Shown here in pieces: positions 30,543-39,428 of a stretch of DNA of 64,000 bases. Both the position numbers and the translations under genes were made by a program. Source of the stretch: Actinomycetospora chiangmaiensis DSM 45062 (GTDB taxonomy: Bacteria; Actinomycetota; Actinomycetes; Mycobacteriales; Pseudonocardiaceae); contig NZ_KB903217.1 in NCBI RefSeq assembly GCF_000379625.1, positions 141,816 through 205,815 on the forward strand, read 5' to 3'. The notes under the pieces were generated by a model. The model was given only the letters and a program-made list of their open reading frames with translations, was not told where the DNA came from and made no database searches. Every line of letters starts with the position of its first letter. Positions within the stretch are counted from its first letter, which is position 1.

Positions 30543-32222
30543 TCAGCTGCGGGCGCGCTGCTTGATGCGCGCGGTGAGCTCCTGGACCTGCTCGTAGGTC
30601 CGGCGCCGCTCGGCCATCTCCTTGCGGATCTTCTTGTCCGCGTGCATGACGGTCGTGTGGTCGCGGTTGCCGAACATCTGACCGATGCGCGGCAGCGAGA
30701 GGTCGGTCAGCTCGCGGCAGAGGTACATCGCGATCTGCCGGGCGAGGGCGAGGGCCTTCGTCTTGCCGGGGCCGGTGAGGTCGTCGATCGAGACCGCGTA
30801 GAACTCGGCGGTGACCGCCATGATCGTGGGCGCCGTGATCTCGGACTGCCGGGAGTCCGGGATGAGGTCGCGCAGCACGATCTCGGCGAGCTGCAGGTCG
30901 ATCGGCTGCCGGTTGAGCGAGGCGAACGCGGTCACGCGGATCAGCGCGCCCTCGAGCTCGCGGATGTTGCGCTCGATGCGGTCGGCGATGAACTCCAGGA
31001 CCTCCGGCGGGGCCGCCATCCGCTCGCCGGCCGCCTTCTTGCGCAGGATCGCGATCCGCGTCTCGAGCTCGGGCGGCTGGATGTCGGTGATCAGGCCCCA
31101 CTCGAACCGCGTGCGGAGACGGTCCTCGAGGGTCTCCAGGCGCTTCGGCGGCCGGTCGGAGGAGACGACGATCTGCTTGTTCGCGTTGTGGAGGGTGTTG
31201 AAGGTGTGGAAGAACTCCTCCTGGGTCCCCTCCTTCCCCTCGAGGAACTGGATGTCGTCCACGAGCAGGACGTCGACGTCGCGGTAGCGCCGCTGGAAGG
31301 CGACCTTGCGGTCGTCGCGCAGCGAGTTGATGAAGTCGTTCGTGAACTCCTCGGTCGACACGTACCGCACCCGCATGCCGGAGAAGAGGCGCTGGGCGTA
31401 GTGGCCGACGGCGTGGAGCAGGTGGGTCTTGCCGAGGCCGGAGTCGCCCCAGACGAACAGCGGGTTGTAGGCCCGCGCGGGTGCCTCGGCGACGGCGACG
31501 GCCGCCGCGTGCGCGAAGCGGTTGGAAGCCCCGATGACGAAGGTGTCGAAGAGGTACTTCTCGTTGAGCCGCGTCTGCGACCGGGGCGCGCCCCGGGCAC
31601 CGTCGGAGGGGATCTCGGGCTCGGGGCGCCCCGGGCCGGCCGCGCGCGACGGGCTCCAGATCTCGTGGACGGCGGCGAGGCCGTCGCGGACCTCGTCGAC
31701 CTCCTCCTCCGGGTGGGAGCGGTCGGGGTTGTTCGTCACCCGCCCCACTCCGGCGGCCGCGGCGATCGCGTCCGCGCGGTGGGAGCGCTCGCCGCCGGTG
31801 AGGTAGCCGGTGTCGGGCCCGCCGTCGTCGTAGGCCGGACGGGAGTAGCCGTCCCCGGCGTAGGACCCGGACGCCGGCGTGGCGAGGCGGGGCAGCGGCG
31901 AGGTCTCCGGGCCGGTGCCGTGGTCGCCGCCGCGGGAGCCGTGGTCGACGCGCACGGCGAGCTGGACCGGCCGCCCGATGCGCCGCGAGAGGGCGTCGAC
32001 GATCGGGTCGCGCAGGACCCGTTCGATCGCCTCCTTCGCGAACTCGCTCGGGGCGGCGAGGAGCGCGGTGTCGTCGAGCAGCCCGAGCGGGCGCGTCACG
32101 CGGATCCAGGCGCGCTGCTGCGCCGAGAGCGGCGGCCGGTCGGCCGGGTCGGCGGACGGCGCGGTGAGCTCCGCGACGACGCGGGCCCAGGTCTCGTCGA
32201 GATCGGAGAGCTGATCCGTCAT
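30543..32222 (-). CDS. dnaA: Chromosomal replication initiator DnaA
   Basis: 559 residues. Domain I is at the N-terminus ([12 protein letters not shown]), followed by a long Gly/Pro/acidic linker (about 95-215), AAA+ with Walker A GDSGLGKT and Walker B LLVDDIQF, and domain IV with the signature [20 protein letters not shown]. It binds TTGTCCACA-type boxes and unwinds the origin. The ATG at 32222 follows GGGGAGGG. Two DnaA boxes lie 35-55 bases upstream, suggesting autoregulation. Confidence 0.99.
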   Translation of the reverse strand: MTDQLSDLDETWARVVAELTAPSADPADRPPLSAQQRAWIRVTRPLGLLDDTALLAAPSEFAKEAIERVLRDPIVDALSRRIGRPVQLAVRVDHGSRGGDHGTGPETSPLPRLATPASGSYAGDGYSRPAYDDGGPDTGYLTGGERSHRADAIAAAAGVGRVTNNPDRSHPEEEVDEVRDGLAAVHEIWSPSRAAGPGRPEPEIPSDGARGAPRSQTRLNEKYLFDTFVIGASNRFAHAAAVAVAEAPARAYNPLFVWGDSGLGKTHLLHAVGHYAQRLFSGMRVRYVSTEEFTNDFINSLRDDRKVAFQRRYRDVDVLLVDDIQFLEGKEGTQEEFFHTFNTLHNANKQIVVSSDRPPKRLETLEDRLRTRFEWGLITDIQPPELETRIAILRKKAAGERMAAPPEVLEFIADRIERNIRELEGALIRVTAFASLNRQPIDLQLAEIVLRDLIPDSRQSEITAPTIMAVTAEFYAVSIDDLTGPGKTKALALARQIAMYLCRELTDLSLPRIGQMFGNRDHTTVMHADKKIRKEMAERRRTYEQVQELTARIKQRARS

Positions 32223-32256
32223 CGGTGCCCTCCCCTACGGTTCCGTCCCCGGGCGC

Positions 32257-32277
32257 GCGTCCACAGGCTTGTCCACA
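32257..32277. promoter_or_regulatory. DnaA boxes upstream of dnaA
   Basis: GCGTCCACA (32257-32265) and a perfect TTGTCCACA (32269-32277) lie 35 and 47 bases upstream of the dnaA start, in the dnaA-rpmH gap, a likely autoregulatory site. Confidence 0.6.
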
Positions 32278-32565
32278 ACTGTGCACGACGACGGGTCGCC
32301 GACCGCGCGGGGCCCCGCCCCTGGGGTTCCCACCGATTACTGCCGCTCGACGCGGCCGTTCCTGCGTCCGGTCCCGCCCGCTGCGCCCGCCGCGTCGCCG
32401 GCCACGGGCCGATCGCTCGGCGGTGCCCGGTCCGTCGCGGGGGTGCCGGACGCTAACAAGGGGGCCTGCCCGCCCACAACCTCGGGGTGCGGCCACCACG
32501 ATCTCCCACGGCTCCCGCCGTCGTCGCAGCCGGGGCCGGGGTCCGGGGCGGGGGTGCGGCTGGGC

Positions 32566-32571
32566 TACTCT
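32566..32571 (+). promoter_or_regulatory. Possible rpmH promoter -10 (TACTCT)
   Basis: TACTCT in the dnaA-rpmH gap; about 120 bases before the rpmH start. No strong -35 seen. Apart from this and the DnaA boxes I see nothing else in 32278-32689. Confidence 0.35.
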
Positions 32572-32689
32572 GGTCGGGACCGGATCCGGGTCCGTCGTGC
32601 CAGGGGTGAGCCCTGGTCGTCCCGACGTGCCCCGGAACACCCGCGCTCCCCCACGACGTTGGGGTGAGCCGACGCAGGAGTTCTCAGTC

Positions 32690-32833
32690 GTGGCCAAGGG
32701 CAAGCGCACGTTCCAGCCGAACAACCGTCGTCGGTCGAAGACCCACGGCTTCCGGCTGCGCATGTCGACGCGCGCCGGCCGTGCGGTGCTCGCGAACCGA
32801 CGCCGCAAGGGCCGCGCCGAGCTCTCCGCCTGA
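32690..32833 (+). CDS. rpmH: 50S ribosomal protein L34
   Basis: 47 residues, too short for the provided list. It reads [20 protein letters not shown] and continues [20 protein letters not shown], a textbook L34. GTG 32690 has AGGAG 11 bases upstream. It starts the rightward cluster divergent from dnaA, and rnpA begins 31 bases later. Confidence 0.98.
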   Translation: MAKGKRTFQPNNRRRSKTHGFRLRMSTRAGRAVLANRRRKGRAELSA

Positions 32834-32864
32834 CCCTCCGCGACGAGCCGGTCGAGGTCCGTGC

Positions 32865-33233
32865 GTGCTGCCCCCGGCACACCGCGTCCGCCGGCCCGAC
32901 GACTTCCGGCTCGTCCTGCGCCGTGGGCGCAAGGCGGGCCGTCGTCGGTTGTCGGTGCACGCGCTCACGCCGGACGGCAGCCCGGGCCCGTCCCGGGCGG
33001 GCTTCGTCGTGGGCCGTGCGGTCGGGAACTCCGTCGTGCGGCACCGGACCACGCGACGGCTGCGTCACCTCGTGGCGGAGCGGCTCGACGCCCTGCCGAC
33101 GGGCACGCTGCTGGTCGTGCGGGCGCACCCGCCGGCGGCCGGTGCGACGTCCGCGGAGCTCGCGGACGACCTCGACGCCGCCCTGCGCCGACTGGACCTG
33201 CGACCGCGGTTGACCGTGGTGACGTCGGCCTGA
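32865..33233 (+). CDS. rnpA: Ribonuclease P protein component
   Basis: 122 residues. It has the conserved [20 protein letters not shown] and the basic helix [19 protein letters not shown], the RNR motif that binds the RNase P RNA. Together with the RNA it matures the 5' ends of tRNAs. GTG 32865 fits GAGG 8 bases upstream. It sits in the conserved rpmH-rnpA-yidD-yidC order. Confidence 0.95.
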   Translation: MLPPAHRVRRPDDFRLVLRRGRKAGRRRLSVHALTPDGSPGPSRAGFVVGRAVGNSVVRHRTTRRLRHLVAERLDALPTGTLLVVRAHPPAAGATSAELADDLDAALRRLDLRPRLTVVTSA

Positions 33234-33361
33234 CGCCGACGCGGGGTCCGGTCCCGACGGCGGGCTCGGCACGCGATCGGGCCGGGATGGTCGCCCTCGA
33301 CCGCCACCACGGGCACCATGGAGTGCGACCGCGCGGTGGATCGGTGAGAGACGAGGACGAC

Positions 33362-33727
33362 GTGAGCGAGCCCGGGACCGGAGCGGAGGTCGCGCAGGCG
33401 CCGACGTCGCCGCGCCCCGGCCCCGCCGCCCGGGCCCTGATCGCCGTCCTGGGCGTCTACCAGCGGTGGATCTCCCCGATGTTCCTGCCGCACTGCCGCT
33501 TCCACCCCACCTGCAGCGCCTACGCCGTCGAGGCGCTCCGCGTGCACGGAGTGGTGCGCGGCACCGTTCTCACCGTCGTGCGACTGCTGAAGTGCGCGCC
33601 CTGGCACCCTGGTGGCCTGGACCCCGTGCCCCCGCACCGTCGTCGCCGTCCGGAGACCCCTGACTCCGGGCGCACCGCCCCCCGGGGAGCCGGAGCCCCC
33701 ACCAGCGAGGAGCAAGCGTCGTGCTGA
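33362..33727 (+). CDS. yidD: Membrane protein insertion efficiency factor YidD
   Basis: 121 residues. It contains [20 protein letters not shown] and [17 protein letters not shown], plus [11 protein letters not shown], the conserved cysteines and tryptophan of the YidD family. It is thought to assist YidC. Flanked by disordered N- and C-terminal extensions. The GTG start at 33362 has GAGG 5 bases upstream; GTG 33344 is possible. Its stop overlaps the yidC start by 7 bases (GTGCTGA). Confidence 0.95.
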   Translation: MSEPGTGAEVAQAPTSPRPGPAARALIAVLGVYQRWISPMFLPHCRFHPTCSAYAVEALRVHGVVRGTVLTVVRLLKCAPWHPGGLDPVPPHRRRRPETPDSGRTAPRGAGAPTSEEQASC

Positions 33728-34836
33728 ACTTCATCTACTACCCGGTGTCGGCCATCCTGTGGTTCTGGCACAAGGTGTTCGGGTTCGTCCTCGGCGCCGA
33801 CAACGGGTTCGCGTGGGCGCTCTCGGTCATCTTCCTGGTCTTCACGCTGCGGGCGCTGCTGTTCAAGCCGTTCGTCAGCCAGGTCCGCTCGATGCGGAAG
33901 ATGCAGGAGTTCCAGCCGCAGATCAAGAAGCTGCAGGAGAAGTACAAGAACGACCGCCAGAAGCTCGCGGAGGAGATGCAGAAGCTCCAGAAGGAGCACG
34001 GCGTCAACCCGCTGGGCGGCTGCCTGCCGGTCCTGGTGCAGGTCCCGGTGTTCATCGGGCTCTTCCACGTGCTCCGCGGCTTCCGCACCGACTACGCCTA
34101 CAACTACATCTTCAGCTACGACGACATCCGGTCGTTCGACAACGCGACGCTCTTCGGTGCGAAGCTGTCCGACGCGATCAGCGGCAACCTGCAGGCGGTC
34201 GGCCACTTCTCGCTGAACTTCGGCGAGTTCAACGCCCACGTCATCCCGGTCGCACTGCCGCTGATGATCATCGCCAGCGTCGCGACCCACTTCACCGCCC
34301 GCGTGTCCGCCGCCCACCAGTCGCCGGCCGCGGCCGCGAACCCGCAGGCCGCGATCATGCAGAAGCTGACGATGTGGCTGTTCCCGCTCGGCGTGCTCGT
34401 CTTCGGTGTCTTCTTCCCGATCGCGATCCTCCTGTACTGGCTCTCGAACAACTCCTGGACGCTGGCCCAGCAGTACTTCGTGTACAGCCGGATCGCCAAG
34501 GAGGAGGCGGAGCAGCGGGAGCAGGCCGCGGCCCAGCGCGACCTCCTGGCCCCCCGGCCGGGCCAGAAGCCCAACCGCGTCGCCGCGACCAACGGCCACG
34601 TCGCGGTGGACGACGAGCCCGTCGACGCCCCCGCGGAACCCGTGGACGCCCCGGCCGAGAGTGCTCCGAGCAAGCCGCGTCCGGGTGCCCGGCCGGTCTC
34701 CGGCAAGAGCAGCGGACGGTCGGCGCCCGGCAAGGTGAACTCGCCCGCGGCGAAGAACGGTGGCGCGCCCAAGGGCCGCGGGTCCGGGCAGCTCGCCTCG
34801 TCGCGCCCCGGCAAGAAGTCCAAGAAGCGTCGCTGA
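33721..34836 (+). CDS. yidC: Membrane protein insertase YidC
   Basis: 371 residues. The Gram-positive-type insertase core (about 1-260) has the first helix [14 protein letters not shown], the charged hairpin [19 protein letters not shown], and the membrane block with [20 protein letters not shown]. It inserts membrane proteins with or without SecYEG. Residues 270-371 are a Lys/Arg/Pro-rich cytoplasmic tail, which probably touches the ribosome. The GTG start overlaps yidD. Confidence 0.97.
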   Translation: MLNFIYYPVSAILWFWHKVFGFVLGADNGFAWALSVIFLVFTLRALLFKPFVSQVRSMRKMQEFQPQIKKLQEKYKNDRQKLAEEMQKLQKEHGVNPLGGCLPVLVQVPVFIGLFHVLRGFRTDYAYNYIFSYDDIRSFDNATLFGAKLSDAISGNLQAVGHFSLNFGEFNAHVIPVALPLMIIASVATHFTARVSAAHQSPAAAANPQAAIMQKLTMWLFPLGVLVFGVFFPIAILLYWLSNNSWTLAQQYFVYSRIAKEEAEQREQAAAQRDLLAPRPGQKPNRVAATNGHVAVDDEPVDAPAEPVDAPAESAPSKPRPGARPVSGKSSGRSAPGKVNSPAAKNGGAPKGRGSGQLASSRPGKKSKKRR

Positions 34837-34956
34837 CGCGTCGGCGCGTCCCAGCACCCAGACCCACCCGCCCGGCGGTCGTCCCTCGCCCCCAGAGGAT
34901 CGGTCTCCGGGACCCGGAGGGGCCGCAGCACGCGGCCCCGGCGAGAGGAGACAAGC

Positions 34957-35502
34957 GTGTCCGAGACCCTGGAGTCGGACGGCCGGGCCGGCGAGAACGG
35001 CGCCCCCGTCGCGACGGAGGGCGGCCCCACGTCCCAGGACGTGCTCGTCCGCGAGGGTGACATCGCCGGGGACTACCTGGAGCGGCTGCTCGACATCCTC
35101 GACTTCGACGGGGACATCGACCTCGACGTCGAGGCCGGCCGCGCCATCGTCAGCATCGACGGCGGCAAGGACCTCGAGAAGCTCGTCGGCCAGCGGGGCG
35201 ACGTGCTGGAGGCGCTGCAGGAGCTGACCCGGCTCGCCGTCCAGCAGTCCACGGGGACGCGCAACCGCCTCATGCTCGACATCGCGGGCTGGCGTTCCCA
35301 CCGGCGCTCCGAGCTCACCGACCTCGGGCGGCGGACGGCCGAGGAGGTGCGCGACTCGGGCGAGAGCCAGAAGATGCGCCCGATGACGCCGTTCGAGCGG
35401 AAGATCGTCCACGACGCCGTGGCCGGCGTCGAGGGCGTCCACAGCGAGAGCGAGGGCGAGGAGCCGCGCCGGCGCGTGGTCGTCCTCCCTGGCCGGTCGT
35501 GA
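34957..35502 (+). CDS. jag: Jag/KhpB-like RNA-binding protein (KH and R3H)
   Basis: 181 residues. An acidic N-terminus of about 30 residues is followed by a KH-type domain (DYLERLLDILDFDG, then GQRGDVLEALQELTRLAVQQ) and an R3H domain (RPMTPFERKIVHDAVAGVEG). Jag/KhpB binds RNA and affects cell division in firmicutes. GTG 34957 follows GAGGAGA. Encoded between yidC and rsmG as in most actinobacteria (Rv3920c). Confidence 0.95.
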   Translation: MSETLESDGRAGENGAPVATEGGPTSQDVLVREGDIAGDYLERLLDILDFDGDIDLDVEAGRAIVSIDGGKDLEKLVGQRGDVLEALQELTRLAVQQSTGTRNRLMLDIAGWRSHRRSELTDLGRRTAEEVRDSGESQKMRPMTPFERKIVHDAVAGVEGVHSESEGEEPRRRVVVLPGRS

Positions 35503-35518
35503 CCTCCGGCGCCGTCGC

Positions 35519-35534
35519 CGTTTCACGTGGAACG
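35519..35534. other. parS: parS site 1
   Basis: CGTTTCACGTGGAACG, 13 of 16 matches to the consensus TGTTTCACGTGAAACA. It lies just before rsmG and is the exact inverted copy of the site at 36285-36300. Confidence 0.85.
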
Positions 35535-35545
35535 GGCGACCGGTC

Positions 35546-36271
35546 GTGACACTCGGCGAGCAGGACCGTCTCGAGGGCCCGTCCTCGCCGACCCAGGAGG
35601 CCGTGGAGCTCTTCGGGGACGCGCTGCCCCGGGCCCGCCGGTTCGCCGAGCTGCTGGCCGGGCCGGGGCGGGAGCAGGGGGTCATCGGCCCGCGGGAGCT
35701 CCCCCGCCTCTGGAACCGCCACCTCGTCAACTCGGCGTGGGTCGGGACGGTCGTCCCGGAGAACGCCTCCGTCGTCGACATCGGCTCCGGCGCCGGCCTC
35801 CCGGGCATCCCGCTGGCGCTCGCCCGGCCGGACCTCCGCATCACGCTGCTGGAGCCCATGGCCCGCCGCGTGGCCTGGCTCGAGGAGGTCGTCGAGGCGC
35901 TCGGGCTCGACGTGGCCGTCCGGCGTGGGCGCGCCGAGGAGCGGGAGACCCGGCGTGCGGTCGGCGAGTTCGACGTCGCGACGGCCCGCGCGGTGGCACC
36001 CCTCGGCCGGTTGGCGGCGTGGTCGCTCCCGCTCGTGCGCCCGGGTGGGACACTGGCGGCGCTCAAGGGAGCCAGCGCCCAGGACGAGGTGCGGCGGGAC
36101 GCCGTGGAGCTCCGGGCGGCGGGTGGCGGCGACGTCGAGGTCGTCACCACCGGCGCGGGAGACGCACTGACGCACATCGTGGTGGTACATCGGACCGAGC
36201 GGCGCACGGCTGCCGGCTCGGGGCCCGGTGGTGGGCGCCGTGGTCGTGGCAGGAAGGATCGATCCTCGTGA
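35546..36271 (+). CDS. rsmG: 16S rRNA (guanine527-N7)-methyltransferase
   Basis: 241 residues. The SAM-binding motif is VVDIGSGAGLPGIPLA, with RLWNRHLVNS upstream and FDVATARAVAPL downstream, as in RsmG/GidB. It methylates G527 of 16S rRNA; loss gives low-level streptomycin resistance. GTG 35546 is the start. Its stop overlaps the parA start (GTGA). The basic Arg/Gly-rich C-terminus is longer than usual. Confidence 0.97.
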   Translation: MTLGEQDRLEGPSSPTQEAVELFGDALPRARRFAELLAGPGREQGVIGPRELPRLWNRHLVNSAWVGTVVPENASVVDIGSGAGLPGIPLALARPDLRITLLEPMARRVAWLEEVVEALGLDVAVRRGRAEERETRRAVGEFDVATARAVAPLGRLAAWSLPLVRPGGTLAALKGASAQDEVRRDAVELRAAGGGDVEVVTTGAGDALTHIVVVHRTERRTAAGSGPGGGRRGRGRKDRSS

Positions 36272-37320
36272 CCGAAGGACAGGCCGTTCCACGTGAAACG
36301 CGCTCGCGGCCGGACCGCGGGAGCGCCGAGAAGGTCCGGGAGGCCGTCAGCGAGGCGGTGTCGACCGTCGGCGCGGCCGGGGTGCTCGGTGCGGGCGAGG
36401 TGATCTACGGCGACGGGGGCGGCATGACCCCGATCGCCGAGGAGGCCGCCCGGGCCGCCCGCGTGCTGCACCCCGAGGACCACCGGATGCCGCGGCCGTC
36501 GCGCCGCCGGGTCATCACCGTCGCCAACCAGAAGGGCGGCGTCGGCAAGACGACGAGCACGGTCAACCTCGCCGCGGCGCTGGCGCTGCACGGTGCCCGC
36601 GTCCTCGTCGTCGACCTCGACCCGCAGGGCAACGCGAGCACGGCGCTGGGGGTCGACCACCGCAGCGGGACCCCGTCGATCTACGAGGTCCTCATCGGCG
36701 AGCTCACCCTCGACCAGGCCGCGCAGGTCTGCGACCGCTCCGCCGACCTCCTCTGCGTGCCCGCCACGATCGACCTGGCCGGCGCGGAGATCGAGCTCGT
36801 GTCGATGATGAACCGCGAGTCGCGGCTGCGGCAGGCGCTGTCCACCGAGGCGCTCGACCGCCTCGACGTCGACTACGTGCTCGTCGACTGCCCGCCGTCG
36901 CTCGGGCTGCTCACGCTGAACGCGATGGTGGCCGCGCCCGAGGTGCTCATCCCCATCCAGTGCGAGTACTACGCGCTCGAGGGGCTCAGCCAGCTGCTCA
37001 ACAACATCGGGCTCGTGCAGTCGCACCTCAACCCGCGGCTGCACGTCTCGACGATCCTGCTGACGATGTACGACGGCCGCACCAAGCTCGCGGACCAGGT
37101 GACCCACGAGGTCCGCAACCACTTCGGCGACCTCGTCCTGCGGACCGTCATCCCCCGCAGCGTCAAGGTCAGCGAGGCGCCGGGCTTCGGGCAGACCGTG
37201 CTGACGTACGACCCGGGCTCGCGGGGCGCGATGAGCTACCTCGACGCCGCCCGCGAGTTCGCCATGCGGGCGGCCGTCGCCGAGCGGCGCGCCGGCGCGA
37301 ACGCGGGTGAGCGGGCGTGA
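36268..37320 (+). CDS. parA: Chromosome partitioning ATPase ParA (Soj)
   Basis: 350 residues. An N-terminal extension of about 90 residues is followed by [20 protein letters not shown] (deviant Walker A), [11 protein letters not shown] and [11 protein letters not shown]. ParA forms a DNA-bound gradient that moves ParB-parS complexes. It lies between rsmG and parB, with GTGA overlaps at both ends. A parS site (36285-36300) is inside its first codons. Confidence 0.98.
   Translation: MTEGQAVPRETRSRPDRGSAEKVREAVSEAVSTVGAAGVLGAGEVIYGDGGGMTPIAEEAARAARVLHPEDHRMPRPSRRRVITVANQKGGVGKTTSTVNLAAALALHGARVLVVDLDPQGNASTALGVDHRSGTPSIYEVLIGELTLDQAAQVCDRSADLLCVPATIDLAGAEIELVSMMNRESRLRQALSTEALDRLDVDYVLVDCPPSLGLLTLNAMVAAPEVLIPIQCEYYALEGLSQLLNNIGLVQSHLNPRLHVSTILLTMYDGRTKLADQVTHEVRNHFGDLVLRTVIPRSVKVSEAPGFGQTVLTYDPGSRGAMSYLDAAREFAMRAAVAERRAGANAGERA
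36285..36300. other. parS: parS site 2
   Basis: CGTTCCACGTGAAACG, exact reverse complement of the site at 35519-35534, inside the beginning of parA. Confidence 0.85.
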
Positions 37321-38363
37321 CCGAGCGGCGCGGAGGACTGGGGCGCGGACTCGCCGCGCTCATCCCGACGGGACCCCCGGACGGCGGCACCGATACGCGG
37401 GCCGGCGTCGGCAGCCGCGCGGCCGACGTCGTGATCGGGCAGCGCACGCGGAACGAGGTCCCGGGGTCGGACCGGACTCGCCCGGGCGCCGTGGACGGCG
37501 GTGCCGTCGCCGGCGCCGTGTATCGCGAGGTCCGCGTCGACGGCATCCGGGCCAACCCGCGGCAGCCGCGCACCGTCTTCGACGAGGAGGCGCTCGCCGA
37601 GCTCGAGCACTCCGTCCGCGAGTTCGGTCTGCTGCAGCCGATCGTCGTCCGCGAGCTGGACGCCCCGATCACGGGCGACGCGGGGGTCGAGGTCACCCAC
37701 GAGCTCGTCATGGGCGAGCGTCGCTGGCGGGCGGCCCAGCGCGCGGGACTCGCGCACATCCCGGCGATCGTGCGGAAGACGTCGGACGACGACCTGCTGC
37801 GCGACGCCCTGCTCGAGAACATCCACCGGGTCCAGCTGAACCCGCTGGAGGAGGCGGCGGCCTACCAGCAGCTGCTGACCGAGTTCGCCGTGACGCACGA
37901 GCAGCTCGCCGACCGCATCGGCCGCAGCCGGCCCGCCATCACCAACACCATCCGCCTGCTGCGACTCCCGGTCGCGGTGCAGCGCCGGGTGGCGGCCGGG
38001 GTGCTCTCCGCCGGCCACGCGCGTGCCCTGCTGGGCATGGAGGACACGGCGGCCCAGGAGGAGCTCGCGGCGCGCATCGTCGCCGAGGGCATGTCCGTCC
38101 GTGCCGCCGAGGAGGCGGTGACGTTGGCGCGCGGCGAGCGCGAGCCGGCGGCCAAGCGGCGCTCGCCCGCCCGCAAGCTCCACGCGCCGGGGCTGCAGGA
38201 CCTCGCCGAGCGGCTCTCCGACGCCTACGACACCCGCGTCAAGGTCGAGCTGGGTCAGCGCAAGGGTCGGATCGTCGTGGAGTTCGGCTCGGTCGACGAT
38301 CTGGAGCGCATCGCGGCGCTGATGAACCAGAAGGGCTTCCCGGGCCCGTCACCCTCGGAGTGA
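37317..38363 (+). CDS. parB: Chromosome partitioning protein ParB (Spo0J)
   Basis: 348 residues. It begins with [14 protein letters not shown], the ParA-interacting tip. The CTPase/ParB domain has [26 protein letters not shown]-equivalent [14 protein letters not shown] and the [23 protein letters not shown]. The C-terminal dimerisation region follows a basic linker. It binds parS and spreads by CTP-clamp sliding. GTGA overlap with parA. Confidence 0.98.
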   Translation: MTERRGGLGRGLAALIPTGPPDGGTDTRAGVGSRAADVVIGQRTRNEVPGSDRTRPGAVDGGAVAGAVYREVRVDGIRANPRQPRTVFDEEALAELEHSVREFGLLQPIVVRELDAPITGDAGVEVTHELVMGERRWRAAQRAGLAHIPAIVRKTSDDDLLRDALLENIHRVQLNPLEEAAAYQQLLTEFAVTHEQLADRIGRSRPAITNTIRLLRLPVAVQRRVAAGVLSAGHARALLGMEDTAAQEELAARIVAEGMSVRAAEEAVTLARGEREPAAKRRSPARKLHAPGLQDLAERLSDAYDTRVKVELGQRKGRIVVEFGSVDDLERIAALMNQKGFPGPSPSE

Positions 38364-38375
38364 TCCACGAGGGCT

Positions 38376-38413
38376 GCAGCGGCGATCTCAGGGCGCCCTG
38401 AGATCGCCGCTGC
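38376..38413. terminator. 38-bp perfect palindrome between parB and ddl (bidirectional terminator)
   Basis: 19-bp arms meet with no spacer, centred on GGCGCC at 38392-38397. It is 12 bases after the parB stop and 9 bases before the ddl stop. No U-tract. Confidence 0.85.
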
Positions 38414-38422
38414 GCTCGCTCG

Positions 38423-39385
38423 TCAGGCGGACCGCTCCGCCGCCCGACCGACGGCACGCTCCACGAGGAGCCCGAACACCTCACCCAGGTCGAGCCCGGC
38501 CGCCGCGATCGCGCGCGGCAGCAGGGAGGTGTCGGTCAGTCCGGGCGACACGTTGACCTCGAGGACCTGGACCCGCCCGTCCCCGTCCACGATCACGTCG
38601 GTCCGCGACAGGTCCCGCAGGTCGAGGGCGCGGTGGGCGGCGACGGCCGTGTCCGCCACCCGGGCGGCCACCTCGTCGTCGAGCCGGGCCGGGCAGTGGA
38701 ACCGGGTGAGGCCGGCGGTGTACCGGGCGGTGTAGTCGTAGACCCCGCTCTCCGGGGCCACCTCCACGGCCGGGAGCGCGACCGGGCCGTCGCCGGTGTC
38801 GATCACCGACACCGCGAGCTCCACCCCGTCGACGAACCGTTCCACGAGTACGGTCTCCGAGTAGGCGAGGGCGCCCACCATCGCGGACGGCAGGTCCGCG
38901 GCGTCGCGCACCACCTGGGCGCCCAGCGCCGAGCCACCCTGGTCGGGCTTGAGCATCAGCGGCAGTCCGAGCCGCGCCACGAGCGCGTCGAGGACGGCGC
39001 CCGCCCCGAGCTCGCGGAACGTGGCGTGCGGCAACGCCACCCACTCCGGGGTGTGCAGTCCGGCCCGCGTCAGCTCGGCCTTGGCGCTCGGCTTGTCGTG
39101 CGCCCGGCGGCACGCCCGCCCGTCCGTGCCGACGAACGGCACGCCGAGCAGCTCCAGGACGCTCTGCACCGCCCCGTTCTCGCCCTCCCCGCCGTGCAGG
39201 GCGACGACCACGGCGTCGGGGCGGGTGTCGCGCAGCCGGCCGAGCAGGGCGGCGTCGGTGTCCCACTCGTCCACCGTGGCGCCGGCGTCGCGCAACTCGG
39301 CGGCGATCCGGCGGCCGGACCGCAGCGACACGTCGCGCTCGTGGGACAGGCCGCCGGCGAGGACGGCGACGGTGCGGTCGATCAC
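38423..39385 (-). CDS. D-alanine-D-alanine ligase-like ATP-grasp protein
   Basis: 320 residues. Features of the family are LHGGEGENGAVQSVLELLG, LMLKPDQGGSALGAQ and QVLEVNVSPGLTDTS. Ddl makes D-Ala-D-Ala for peptidoglycan. The sequence is shorter than E. coli DdlB by few residues and starts with VIDRTVAVLAGGLSHERDVS. The genome may also have a main ddl elsewhere, since in actinobacteria the essential gene usually lies apart, so this may be a second ligase or a related amino acid ligase. GTG 39385 follows TAGGGT by 8 bases. Confidence 0.82.
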   Translation of the reverse strand: MIDRTVAVLAGGLSHERDVSLRSGRRIAAELRDAGATVDEWDTDAALLGRLRDTRPDAVVVALHGGEGENGAVQSVLELLGVPFVGTDGRACRRAHDKPSAKAELTRAGLHTPEWVALPHATFRELGAGAVLDALVARLGLPLMLKPDQGGSALGAQVVRDAADLPSAMVGALAYSETVLVERFVDGVELAVSVIDTGDGPVALPAVEVAPESGVYDYTARYTAGLTRFHCPARLDDEVAARVADTAVAAHRALDLRDLSRTDVIVDGDGRVQVLEVNVSPGLTDTSLLPRAIAAAGLDLGEVFGLLVERAVGRAAERSA

Positions 39386-39393
39386 GATCCCGG

Positions 39394-39399
39394 ACCCTA
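39394..39399 (-). promoter_or_regulatory. -10 element (TAGGGT) of the ddl-like gene
   Basis: Reverse-strand TAGGGT, 8 bases before GTG 39385. Confidence 0.5.
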
Positions 39400-39428
39400 G
39401 TCCGGGGTCGTGATCCGTCGTCGGGGAG

